Source of the DNA: Blasia pusilla
Taxonomy: Eukaryota > Marchantiophyta > Marchantiopsida > Blasiales
DNA: 64,000 nucleotides
Assembly: GCA_050084515.1 (NCBI GenBank)
Contig: CM114274.1
Location: 36,270,001 to 36,334,000, forward strand
Direction of reading: 5' to 3'
In this document: positions 54,423 to 64,000 of the stretch, one piece after another
Numbering within the stretch: the stretch's first letter is position 1
Layout of the letters: each line of letters opens with the position of its first letter
Position numbers and translations under genes: made by a program
The notes under the pieces: model-generated
Told to the model about the DNA's origin: nothing
The model's input: the letters and a program-made list of their open reading frames with translations, nothing else
Databases searched by the model: none

Positions 54423-57115
54423 TGATATGGGTCCCTATGAATTGATGTCTCCTTCCTCCATTAAAGCGGGTGTGCACGGCCCCTGTAGGACCCCTTAGGT
54501 CGAGTTCCAACTCCCATGCGTTCGTAACACTCAACAGATCTCCCTACCCGCCTACAACCCTATAGGCACAACCATACCCTAAGCCTCCACGACTTTCTTC
54601 CGCTCGACTACCTCTAATGGCTCCTTACTTGCACACTCTAACCCCGTCTGACGTCGAGCTTCTATCCGGGCTCGCGGCCCTATGGCATACGGCTCCTCCT
54701 GGTTCCTTTGACCCCCAACTTCCCCACTTCTTCCTCCTATTCGTTCTTAACTCCTTCCCGAACGCAGGCATGGGTCGCTATGAACGCGACTTCGTCTCGG
54801 TTTGGCTTCTCCTATGCGTGCAGGCTCCTTTAGCTATTTAACCCTAGTCTCTACGATTGTGACCTAAATTCGAACTACTCGACTATCTCGCGACCTAGCC
54901 GCCTTTACTTAATAGCCCCCCGATAGCTGCAAGATCTAAAGTTTTTTCTCTACTCCCTCGATACGTGCCATTACCTTGACGTCGCTATGTACACGCTACA
55001 CCCGAGCACTCATGTCTGCCATCATGCTACTGCGCTAACCAAGCTCGCTACCAATGAAAATCATTGAAAAACGAGCACCGCTTTCGCGCACGCTACTTTG
55101 AACGGAAAAATGACAACACAAACGCCAACCAACGTCCCCAAGGGCTCCCTACCGACGCAACTCGCTTGCCAACCAGCATACAACGAATTTCCCTTTGCCC
55201 CTCCCATCTTTCTCATATAAAATCAAAATAAACAACAGCTCACACGACCAATTCCACTCCTAAATTTACATCGGCATATCAAACCACAACTACGAGAGAA
55301 TCCAGAAATTAACACCTTAATTCCTATTATACACAAAACAAGAGATGCACCTAAACCCAAGATGAGAAAAATGGCTTGGAAAAGCCATATCCTCCTCCCT
55401 TCTTCTAAATGTTAAGTGCCCCGACCTTCGGGAAATCATTTTGGCATTTGAAAAACACAAGTTGTCTTATAAACACGTTGCATCTTTTGTTCCTTATTAC
55501 TCCCATTAAAGATATAACCGCAGATTCTTCCGCATTGTGCATCTTACTCACTTCCTTCAATTTTAGACAACATGCCCTTACCCTTGATATGGTTGCCTAA
55601 GGCAACTAAGTGATACACATGAACCACAAGGGCTACCTATAGGATACAAATATGAGTAACTCTTGTCAACATCCCACATTATACAACAAGCAACATTTCC
55701 TTTTTCTTATTCCTTGGGATTGTTGTTTTACTCGTGAGGAACCCCCAATTCCACATTTGGCTCAAGGTGCCTTGACGAGAACGACGTAAATGGGACAACG
55801 ACCCTAGACATCAGCAAAGGAACATATCTATCTAAGTAATAGTATACTCACTCTCAAAGACAAAAGCCCTATCCGAGTGATTTGAAAAAATCCAAACTAT
55901 TCGAAAGCATACCCAAAATGAAGTGTCCGATAGTAATTACAATTGAACTGGGAATTTAAAATTAAAACCCCTATTTACAAGAGTATAAGATATTGTTTGA
56001 AGTAGAGGAGCATATAGTATCCCAAACCATCACAAATTGGCCTTTCTCTTGTCTAACTTCATGATGAGTTTAAGGTGACATTTTTTTAATTCATCACGGG
56101 ACCAATGAGCTACAACGTTTCCTTGGGGACTCTCCGACCTAATGGCAAGTGCTTATGCCATTCCATACATATTCGTCCAAGCAGACAACTTTGGGTGGTC
56201 TGCTGAGCTTCAAAACTTGCTATCCTTGCGGATGAACATCACAAGTGTCAATCTGCCCAATCTTGTCATTATCCTGTGAGAAGATCCTCACCAGTAGATC
56301 AAGCTGCAAACCACAGAAGGCAGTCTGGAGAAACTTGTTCCATTCTATATTGTCCGGCATCATCACCATGCTTCACACAACTTTCTTATCCGAATGAAGT
56401 ATTGCAATTATCTGGAAAGAAAATAAAGTCAGAACTCGCTAAACCTCTTCGGGCCTCTATGAAAGTCCTTCGCCTTAGATTGAGGTGTGCTCAAAGAAAG
56501 AGAAAATCTGAGGAGATCCGCTTGACTCCATATTCTTCCACTTAGAATAATGAGGAACTCTGGAATACATATTTTTGTGAGAGATTTTGAGGAAACCTCA
56601 AATTCCCTCAAACACAAGACGACCTTTCTCTTTATATCCCACAGCGAACTCGATAACAAACCATCTGCTTGAAAGTTGTTAAGGACTTTGTCAAGAATGG
56701 TTTACAAGTAAATCCCACAACTGCTTGGCAATTGTTATCTTAGTCACGGCCACTACACCTTTCAGTAATATTCACAAAAATTAATACAGATTGGAATAAA
56801 GCCACCATGGATAAAGGAGGATAATAAGTCCTCAAATAAGAACCAAAGACGACTAATAGAGTCAACTACATCCAATTCCTTAACCCCCCTCTGTTTAAGT
56901 AGTGACGTGTGTACACATTACCCTTACATTCTATCCTCGAGATTTCAAAATGATGTGGAGAAACACAGTTGAAGTAAACAGTCCTAAACTTGCTATATAT
57001 ATCACAAGCTGTAAATTGAAGTAATCACGTTTGTGCCTTAAAAGTGGTATTTACCAGTGGAGACAGCGGACTTAAGGCACCAAATCAGAGCTAGGAAGTT
57101 CATTCCTCTTCAGCA
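54423..57115. other. intergenic region downstream of the BNR gene
   Basis: No supported gene. An open plus-strand frame at 54617-54841 lacks a known domain. Bases 55220-55395 are the second copy of the dispersed repeat at 49675-49860. The rest is anonymous. Confidence 0.4.
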
Positions 57116-60100
57116 TCAAACTGCAATCTGCTTGGAATAGTTGGACAAAAGAGCCATAGGATCCAAAACAACATGCTGGAACCAAGAGAAAAGATCAAAC
57201 GAGTCAGTAAGGTAGTCCTTTGAATATTTGGGACAAAAAAATTGTGCCACCGCATGGGGAACAGACAGACATGATGAAAGGTTATACAGAGGTTTTAGAC
57301 AATCCACTACCTTGATTTGAATCCGGTTGTAGGTGTAGGTCGTATGTACCAATCCATCTGATGACTGGATCACAGCTGCGTATGAGAATTCTGAATCCTC
57401 ATCTTCTTCAAGGGTTAAAATTTCTTCCCATGAGTCTCCATCGTCCTCTGAAACAGCCACCTTCAGGATTGCTCGTGAGAGAGTGTTATAAACAAGCACC
57501 AGACGTCCATCACCTAGTTTTACCCCATCAAATCCTGTACAACACAACAAACCATTTTCCAATCAGATTTGGAGTGTGGAGTATTTGCAAGTAATCACCA
57601 TGACCATATTCTTGCTGACATGATATTCAACCTTCCCAAGCAGACACACAGGCTTGATAATCTAAATCTGCCGACTTTTCTCCTGTGACGACCATCTACA
57701 AACTCGTTGTTCAACCCAGCTAGACTAGCTTTGTAGAGGTCCATCGTGAGGGAAAAGCATTACCACACTTGAGTCTCAATTAAGATGTAAGAGAAGATCC
57801 GGCAGAGAAAAAGGTACAATCAAATATGCGCCTAACCTAGGTTTGTGACCATTGAGCACAGTGGCAGACACAGAAAATTAGACCTGACCGCAGTTAGGAT
57901 TTGAGAGATTTATTGGCTTCGCAGAGCTCCAGGTATATCCTCCATCCAGAGAGTCTGCCTTACAAATCCTACCAATCATCTCACTTGAGCGCAGCAGTAC
58001 ATGAACTGTATTGTCAGAAGCAAGATAGGGTACTGGCTGTATGACACCCAAAGGATAATCCTCGACAAATATTGGCCCATGCTTAGACCATGTCCGTCCA
58101 GAATCTGAAGTCATCTGCACAAAGAGAACTTCAGTTTTGGTGAACATTCAGTACCAAACGTTGCAATTGTAGAAAAGGCAAGGAGCTCGAGTGATATTTC
58201 AGAGATGCATATTGTGAACTCAATAAGTCAAAACTAATCTGGCCATAACCTCAGTAACACTGAATGAAGTCTGAATCTGCTCTGTAGATGGATCCATAAA
58301 ATACCAACAAACGAAGTTGAGATTCATAAACAAATTCCAGTGATTGCCCTTTAGGAAGAAGTGTTCATGCAAAGCTTTTGCCTGGCAGGAAAAGTGCTTA
58401 AAAACGTTTCAAAAAATCCTGCTACCATCTCTTTAAGCCTATTTCCTAAGGTAACTTACTCAATCACTACATCAATAAGAGTTGAATATCCAGGCCTCAA
58501 GCATCAAAAGGGCAAAATCACAACAAACCTCCATCCAAGCACCCCATGCATTCCAGCTTTCGACAGATGAACCACAGAGAAGGCGTCCGTCATTCAAGAG
58601 TAGAGGCTGCATTATTACAAACAACATGGTCGTGATGCCTGGTTTAATTATTTTGAATCAAGCAGTTTTTCAAGGCAACTCTCCCATTTTAATTCATCAA
58701 ACGAAAACAACACATATAATTAAGGAAACAACTAGTGTTTCATAATGGGACGCAAAAGAACACAATCCACAGTTATCGTCTTTAAAGTTCAGGGCGTATT
58801 TCCCAGCCTTGCCAGTTTCAACTTTTCAAACATGATACAGATGCAGCTTCAAAACACCCAGGTCATCAAACTTTAAGTAGTCTTCTGGCAAAATATTGAG
58901 TAACAGTTCTAGTAACCTTGTTTTTTATGGGGCCCAAGATTCCTGGTGGAAGTTGCTCACGTGATGACCAAGTTTTTCCCCCATCAGAGGATCTTTTCAT
59001 GAACCCACTCCATCTGTTCATGACGAGACAAACCAAGCAAATACGTCTGAGAAAAAGAAGGAAAAAAAGTTTCATGCGAAGCCACTTTCAACCTTGCTCA
59101 TACATTCGCGCATTGAGATTGACTGCCACAGTTCCTGGGGGAACAGGGGATGACCTCAGAATAAACTATTTGAGGTCATGAAATATTTCATGCATAAAAT
59201 AGTCATGGGTTTGATCCTTTCTTTGTTGCCAAGCTCTGTCTTACACTTTCCTTAGTCTGTCACTCTTATTTAAAAGTCAAAAACGGCCATTGCTTACTTC
59301 TGAACTTCAGGTCCAATTTTGTAGAAAAGCAGTACTTCTCCGCTAGGCATCTTAAAGAGAACAGGATTCCACATGGGCACATCTTGCTCATCATCCACAA
59401 TCTCAGGAGTCGTCCACAGACCATCCTGTCCAGATAATTCAAGCACTTAGTTTCTCATGTATCCAAATATGAAGTGACCACCTGTTTCTCACAATATTCT
59501 CATGGAGCGTTTTAAGAATCTCGTTTCACAATGTTATCCTTCGCAAGTGTTGTGAGATCTACTGAACAAGATTATCACCTCTCAGGCCCGCTGTGAACTA
59601 AGCAATGTCAGTTACCAGTCGGATTCAGATGTGGCTAATCAGATGAAAGGGTTGGAGGGTGCATAGTTTTCAATTGCTAAATAGGAGAACAGACTCTGTA
59701 AATACTAGTGTAGAGATTGTGCTATGCACGAAGTTAAAAGTCACACTGCCTGTAAAAATGTTTTCTTACTCCCCAAGTTAAGTGGAAACATATTCTTGCT
59801 GCCCCACTGCCATGTGTCAAGCAAAGAGGCTCTTGCAAATCAAGAAGCTATCCTCTGTTGATAGTATAGATTACATTACAGAGGAAATTGATATTGAAAG
59901 AGGGTGCCATTTTCAAATCCAGCTTCCAAGAGAGTATCAGTGACTTCCTCAACTGTTCCGGGGCACTTTCCTAACTTTTAGTGCTTTCATGTCTAAAAGG
60001 AAGCCACCTTTTTTTTTAATACACTTCAACATGGGTGCTACAGTAAGATGTTTGGCTACAACCCTGATGGCTTTCCTTCCTATTACTCTACTAGTTTTGC

Positions 60101-61632
60101 ATCATTTGGCTCACCTAAGTACCGCATATAATGTAATTTCAAATTGCATGGTCCTCTTGGATCTCTGTAGATAATAACTCAGTTTTAGTCAAGAAACTCC
60201 AGACGTCCTAGACGAATAAGAGAACAACAATTTTGAAGGGATGAAGATCCCCATGGAAGGATAGGAGAGGTGTCCTTGGATCACGTGCATACATTCGTGC
60301 TTTCAGGGCTTCCGGATTTCAGGCAAATAAGACTGATGAAAATCAGTCTTGAGGGGATGGAGGCGGAGAAGAAGGCGGCACACGACCCGCCCGGTGTGTC
60401 AGACCCTGCCATCTCTTAGCGGTTGAGAGAGGCTTCCCTGAGCTCTAATGAGTGTAGGCAGTGTCTTGAACAGAGTTAACCGTATTCAAGTAGCTAAGTT
60501 TCTACTGAAGTGGATCCCACAGAAAATCTACGACGTTGACCTTCTGAGGCCAACTCTGTTTTTTTGCTGTCACTTGATACATGATCTGCCCAGAAAATTT
60601 TATACTTCCATGTGTCATGATCCTCAACTTTCCAAGGTGCATAAATCAGCTCATCCATTCATTCTATCAACTTTCATTCCACGTTGCTCCATATAATCTT
60701 TTAAACCTGTGCTGATACATATACCTCATAAAAAGAGAAGCTTGTTCTCTAATTAAAATGTGACATAGACTCATCCGAGCTGACTGTCTGGGTAATAATA
60801 CCAAATGAATTGAGTTGATGCAACAGATAGAAAGGGAAAACAGAGCATGAATCTTTGGTTAAACTGACACAACATCTCATTCCAGTGAAAAGCTGTGATA
60901 GGAAACACACCTCAAACCTTGACAACCAAATCGCAACATCAGCTTCACCCTCATATGACCCTCCAAAATATGCCACCAAGAATGATCCGGGTCCCAGCTG
61001 TGAATCAACATAAATAGAACATCAGTTGCTCTCATCTGCCGATGGCAGTACGGTTGCCTAACACTACAGACATTACAGATTGAAAAGTTCTTAAATCTGC
61101 GAGTCTGAATATCTTTCTAAGATTTCCATTAGTAAATCTAGAGTAAGGTGAGTAGTTGATGACTACCCAGTGAGGTTTTAAGTTCCTTTTCTCTCATGAG
61201 AGATTTTTCTACTTCAACTAGGTACGATGAAGAATACAAGTATCTCCCATAACATCTAGTAGTGCAAGAATCAGCTTCTATCACCAACTCTCCACACTCT
61301 AGTCCACCCAGATGCAACTTTGGTCTTCCAGGTCTGAATGTCTATTAACACGAAGTATCTACCTCCACAATTGACGAAGCATGGCAACTCTGGAAAGGAG
61401 AATCTTCCAGTTTAAATAAAAATTCTTCAGTAACAATGGGAGCATGCTTGTGGTTCTCCATAGGTTTCTTCCGTGTGAGTGAATCTGAAAATTCCTGATT
61501 ACTTCCTTTGGACTGAGATGAGTCCAAACGGAAATGTATTTGCATGGCTCTGCATACGAACACAAGAAACAACAGCTTGAGATTGATCCAAACAGACAAT
61601 TTACTGCTCTCTTTACTCGTGCCAAAACGACC
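57116..61632 (-). CDS. BNR/Asp-box sialidase-like protein, at least 8 exons
   Basis: Exons on the minus strand: 61632-61363, 60997-60911, 59425-59298, 59013-58917, 58606-58529, 58114-57889, 57534-57311, 57175-57116. They sum to 1170 nt (389 aa plus TGA) with consistent phases and GT-AG borders. It resembles the bacterial BNR_2 family. The N-terminal block is [20 protein letters not shown] followed by [19 protein letters not shown]. Then come [20 protein letters not shown] and four Asp boxes ([36 protein letters not shown]), with [20 protein letters not shown] between. A hydrophobic stretch ([10 protein letters not shown]) lies near the start and may anchor the protein. The family hydrolyses or binds glycosides; plants have little or no sialic acid, so the substrate is unknown. 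The first exon is unresolved. Candidate coding stretches are about 61990-61775 and a signal-like MMDTKTAHLIFAVLILIMCA near 62260-62200. Confidence 0.85.
59705..59870 (-). mobile_element. 166-bp Helitron-like insertion in a BNR-gene intron
   Basis: Lies in the intron between exons 60997-60911 and 59425-59298. Plus strand A|CTAG at 59704-59708 and TATAGA|T at 59865-59871. The body contains the family signatures GTGCTATGCAC, TTGCTGCC and AAATCAAGAAGC. Confidence 0.65.
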
Positions 61633-62879
61633 CTGTTCGGATCTTTCCTTGCATCATCTGAGATGAAAGCAAACTCTTGAGTTTTCACTTCAGTTATAGA
61701 CATAACCTAAAGTACGCATTCAGTAATCATCAGTTCACGTACATTCAATAATCACTTTGACATATGTTTTCCATCTATCTTACAGGCGGGAGAGATTGGC
61801 TTGCTTACTGAATGAACACTTAAGTTTTGATATTAAAAGTGAGCATCTCAAAAGCTGTTTGTATTCATCTTGCATTGGATTGATGACTGGAAACTCAAAT
61901 GAACTGGGACACATTAAAATCTCAGTTCCTTCTTCTTCCTCTAAACAGTCCCAATTGTTCGAGAGTGCTGGGGACTTGCATTCCTAACTCGTGTTGAGCT
62001 GCCAAAAAAGATCATCAGTTGCAATCGTGACTTATATTACCCTTAAACAGCCCAAAAAGATCATGATTTCCTTGTCAACTATAATGAATAATCACTCATT
62101 GTCTGACCTTACTAGAAAAAAGGCTTTGAATCAATACATTCTTGTAGCATTTGTGTCAAGGTCTTGACTCATTGAGGCAGCTGGAGATCGAAGAGCTGAT
62201 GCGCACATGATTAGTATTAAAACCGCAAATATGAGGTGGGCTGTTTTAGTATCCATCATTGGCATAAGACGCCTGAGTTTCTGTGCATAGTATCCACCCC
62301 TCCGACCTGCAAGACACCAAACATTCAGTTTTTGAAATCATCTTTCCAAGGAGCTCTAATTCCACAGATCCATCCACTCAAGGAGACAACGGTATGATGC
62401 CCTTCAGTCCATACCAAAATTCATCATTGTTTTAGTTTTAAAGAACTGTGTGCAAGACCATCTCAACTGTAAACTGGAAATTCTGCAATCACTCTCACTT
62501 AGGACCAAAGCGTAGGGTTACAACGTCAGATCTGCATAAAGGTTAACTTTGAAATTAGTTGTGATGTTTCAATACTTTAGGGCATTCTTTAAAAGCTTGA
62601 GTAATCTTCGCTTCCTTTCACCATGATTTTATTTGAAAGTAGGATAGTCTTCAATGCCTTCCATCATGATTTTGTCTGAATGCAGACAAATCTTCGATGC
62701 CAGTCACCAAGGTTCACTGAAATTAGGGTGATAGTCACTGCCTTTCACTACGCTTCTCATTTAAACTTACATGATCTTCAATGCATCTCACTATAATTAC
62801 CAATGAAAGTAGGCACACTTTTGGGGCGCACTATTTTCTGGCACTTCATCGATGGAACTATGTACCATCTTAACTTTTC
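61633..62879. other. 5' region of the BNR gene, unresolved exons
   Basis: On the minus strand 61990-61775 is open for about 67 codons (EEEEGTEILMCPSSFEFPVI in the middle) and ends at a good CT|GTAAGA donor, but its phase does not fit the acceptor at 61632. A hydrophobic signal-like frame lies at about 62280-62140. Either may belong to the N-terminus. Nothing is seen on the plus strand. Confidence 0.35.
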
Positions 62880-64000
62880 AACATAACCCTACAGTACATT
62901 GTTCAAAGTGGCAAGACGTTTCAAATCCACAAGGAAAACCATCCTTGACATGTGCATTTGTATAGACATAAGTAAAACAGTACAAACATTAACACAATCC
63001 AAAATTAAAATAAAACCTGAGATATGAAATACAGTACCATAACAATTTTGACACCACCAGGCCATTTTGAAAATTTCCTCTTGCCTGGGTGCACAGTTTT
63101 ACCCCCCGTATCATACCCCAGAATAATTTTCCGTTTCAAGAGAAGATTCCCAATGTCCTCTCCATTGTCCTCAACCAGGCACTCAGCTTCAAGGAAACTC
63201 CGGAGTTCAGGGTATTTCTCAAGTACTGCCACAAAGTGGTTACCCCTAAAGCATTCCTCTCGTGTTTCATGCAGAGCCGCCTATCGTGTTTCAAGCTCTT
63301 TGTGTTCTCTGAGCTGCTCTGCAAAGATTTTCACACAATCCAACTCCTTTGCTGCTGCCTGCAAAGCAATGTGATATTTCTGTGAAACTCAACCACAATC
63401 CGATGTAGAATAGCGACAGAATGGACACAAAACAGTATTGATCGCTCCTACAGACACTGTTTTACCAACACTGACGGGTTTACCAATCCCAAGGCTGCAT
63501 TCTCGACCTCATGCTTTCAACAAAGTACAGAAGAATTGACTTCCATGGCCAAGTGCTTCCAGACCACATCACTTACGTTGGAAATATTTAACTCTGTCCA
63601 GGTTATGTACCCTCTTCTTGTAAACCTCTCTTGCTTATTACTGCGAGGAGTTTTTGGTTGAGAAACTGGAGGTGAGTACTCTTTAGGGTTCTCTAGGCTC
63701 AGAGAGTCAAAGTTAAAGTACATATGGCGTTTAGAATGGCTGGTGACTTCAGGCTCTGCTTTCTCTCCACATGTTGGTAAAGAAGACTGCATAAGATGAA
63801 TATTCATCACTGGAGGGTGCATGGATCTCAAATTGACCTTCAGCAAGTCAATCGTCCAACATGTGAAAAAAGGAGGCAAACTCACCTATTGCTTCTTTGT
63901 CACCATTGAGTAGTTTATCAATGCTCAACCAGTACAGATCTGCTTAATGGCCAGCAGAGTGGTGCTGTTGTGTCAAACTAGAGTGTGGAACAAGGCTGGC
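62880..64000 (-). pseudogene. decayed duplicate of SEC62 exon 2 with flanking introns
   Basis: On the minus strand about 63362-63040 matches SEC62 exon 2: HFVAVLEKYPELRSFLEAE, GNLLLKRKIILG, VHPGKRKFSKWPG. A premature TAG lies near 63283 and ILRCDRVVKTV has become ILGYDTGGKTV, so invariant residues are lost. Both sides also match SEC62 introns 1 and 2 (44.9-46.45 kb), so this is a genomic segmental duplication and not a retrocopy. It continues past the window end. The other SEC62 exons are not seen here. Confidence 0.88.

Noticed and set aside
63517-63885. A 122-codon minus-strand frame
   Set aside because: It lies in the duplicated intron of the SEC62 pseudogene and has no motif of its own.

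Overview
The window looks like nuclear DNA of a land plant. It has an intronless 13-motif P-class PPR gene, an intron-rich gene for plant-type SEC62, Ty3/gypsy chromoviruses primed by initiator tRNA-Met, a Ty1/copia relic, Helitron-like ends with A|CTAG..GA|T borders, and inserted plastid DNA (rpl20 and trnD pieces). I cannot fix the species. A bryophyte or other early-diverging lineage is my guess, because of the bacterial-type BNR gene and the cytosine methyltransferase carried by a gypsy element.

Region by region. 1-5.5 kb: degraded repeats, namely a solo chromovirus LTR (1149-2175), a 5'-truncated non-LTR retrotransposon (3050-4715) and a 43-bp minisatellite. 7.3-8.3 kb: a two-exon gene for a divergent YrdC/Sua5-like protein, minus strand. 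11.4-29.5 kb: a nested retrotransposon block. A minus-strand chromovirus (11439-29544, TSD CACCA) carries a solo LTR of its own family inside its 3' LTR (TSD CCGTG). Its protease region is split by a younger plus-strand gypsy element (17293-27016, TSD ATGT).

The young element is the main discovery candidate. Its order is gag, protease, C5 cytosine DNA methyltransferase, reverse transcriptase, RNase H, integrase, PHD finger. The methyltransferase shows motif I, the PCQ catalytic loop, ENV, RPR and a motif IX-like segment. The terminal repeats are circularly permuted, as if a two-LTR circle had been opened inside an LTR. This copy is disabled by stops, frameshifts and an integrase Glu-to-Lys change. 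A diverged relic of the same family lies at 52.63-53.02 kb.

31.9-34.2 kb: the PPR gene. 34.9-38.4 kb: a direct segmental duplication carrying an unrecognised gene fragment. 39.2-39.5 kb: a small Pro/His-rich protein. 41.3-42.2 kb: plastid-derived pieces. 43.2-47.9 kb: SEC62, five exons rebuilt with exact phase, minus strand. 48.4-55.4 kb: Helitron-like copies, a gag-only copia relic and the methyltransferase-element relic. 57.1-61.6 kb: a BNR/Asp-box sialidase-like gene with at least eight exons, minus strand. 62.9-64 kb: a decayed duplicate of SEC62 exon 2 with its flanking introns, running off the window.

The host genes (YrdC-like, PPR, SEC62, BNR) are functionally unrelated housekeeping or organelle genes, and all lie on the minus strand. 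The accessory biology is in the retrotransposons. The methyltransferase and PHD finger together suggest an element that could read and write chromatin marks; that role is inference.
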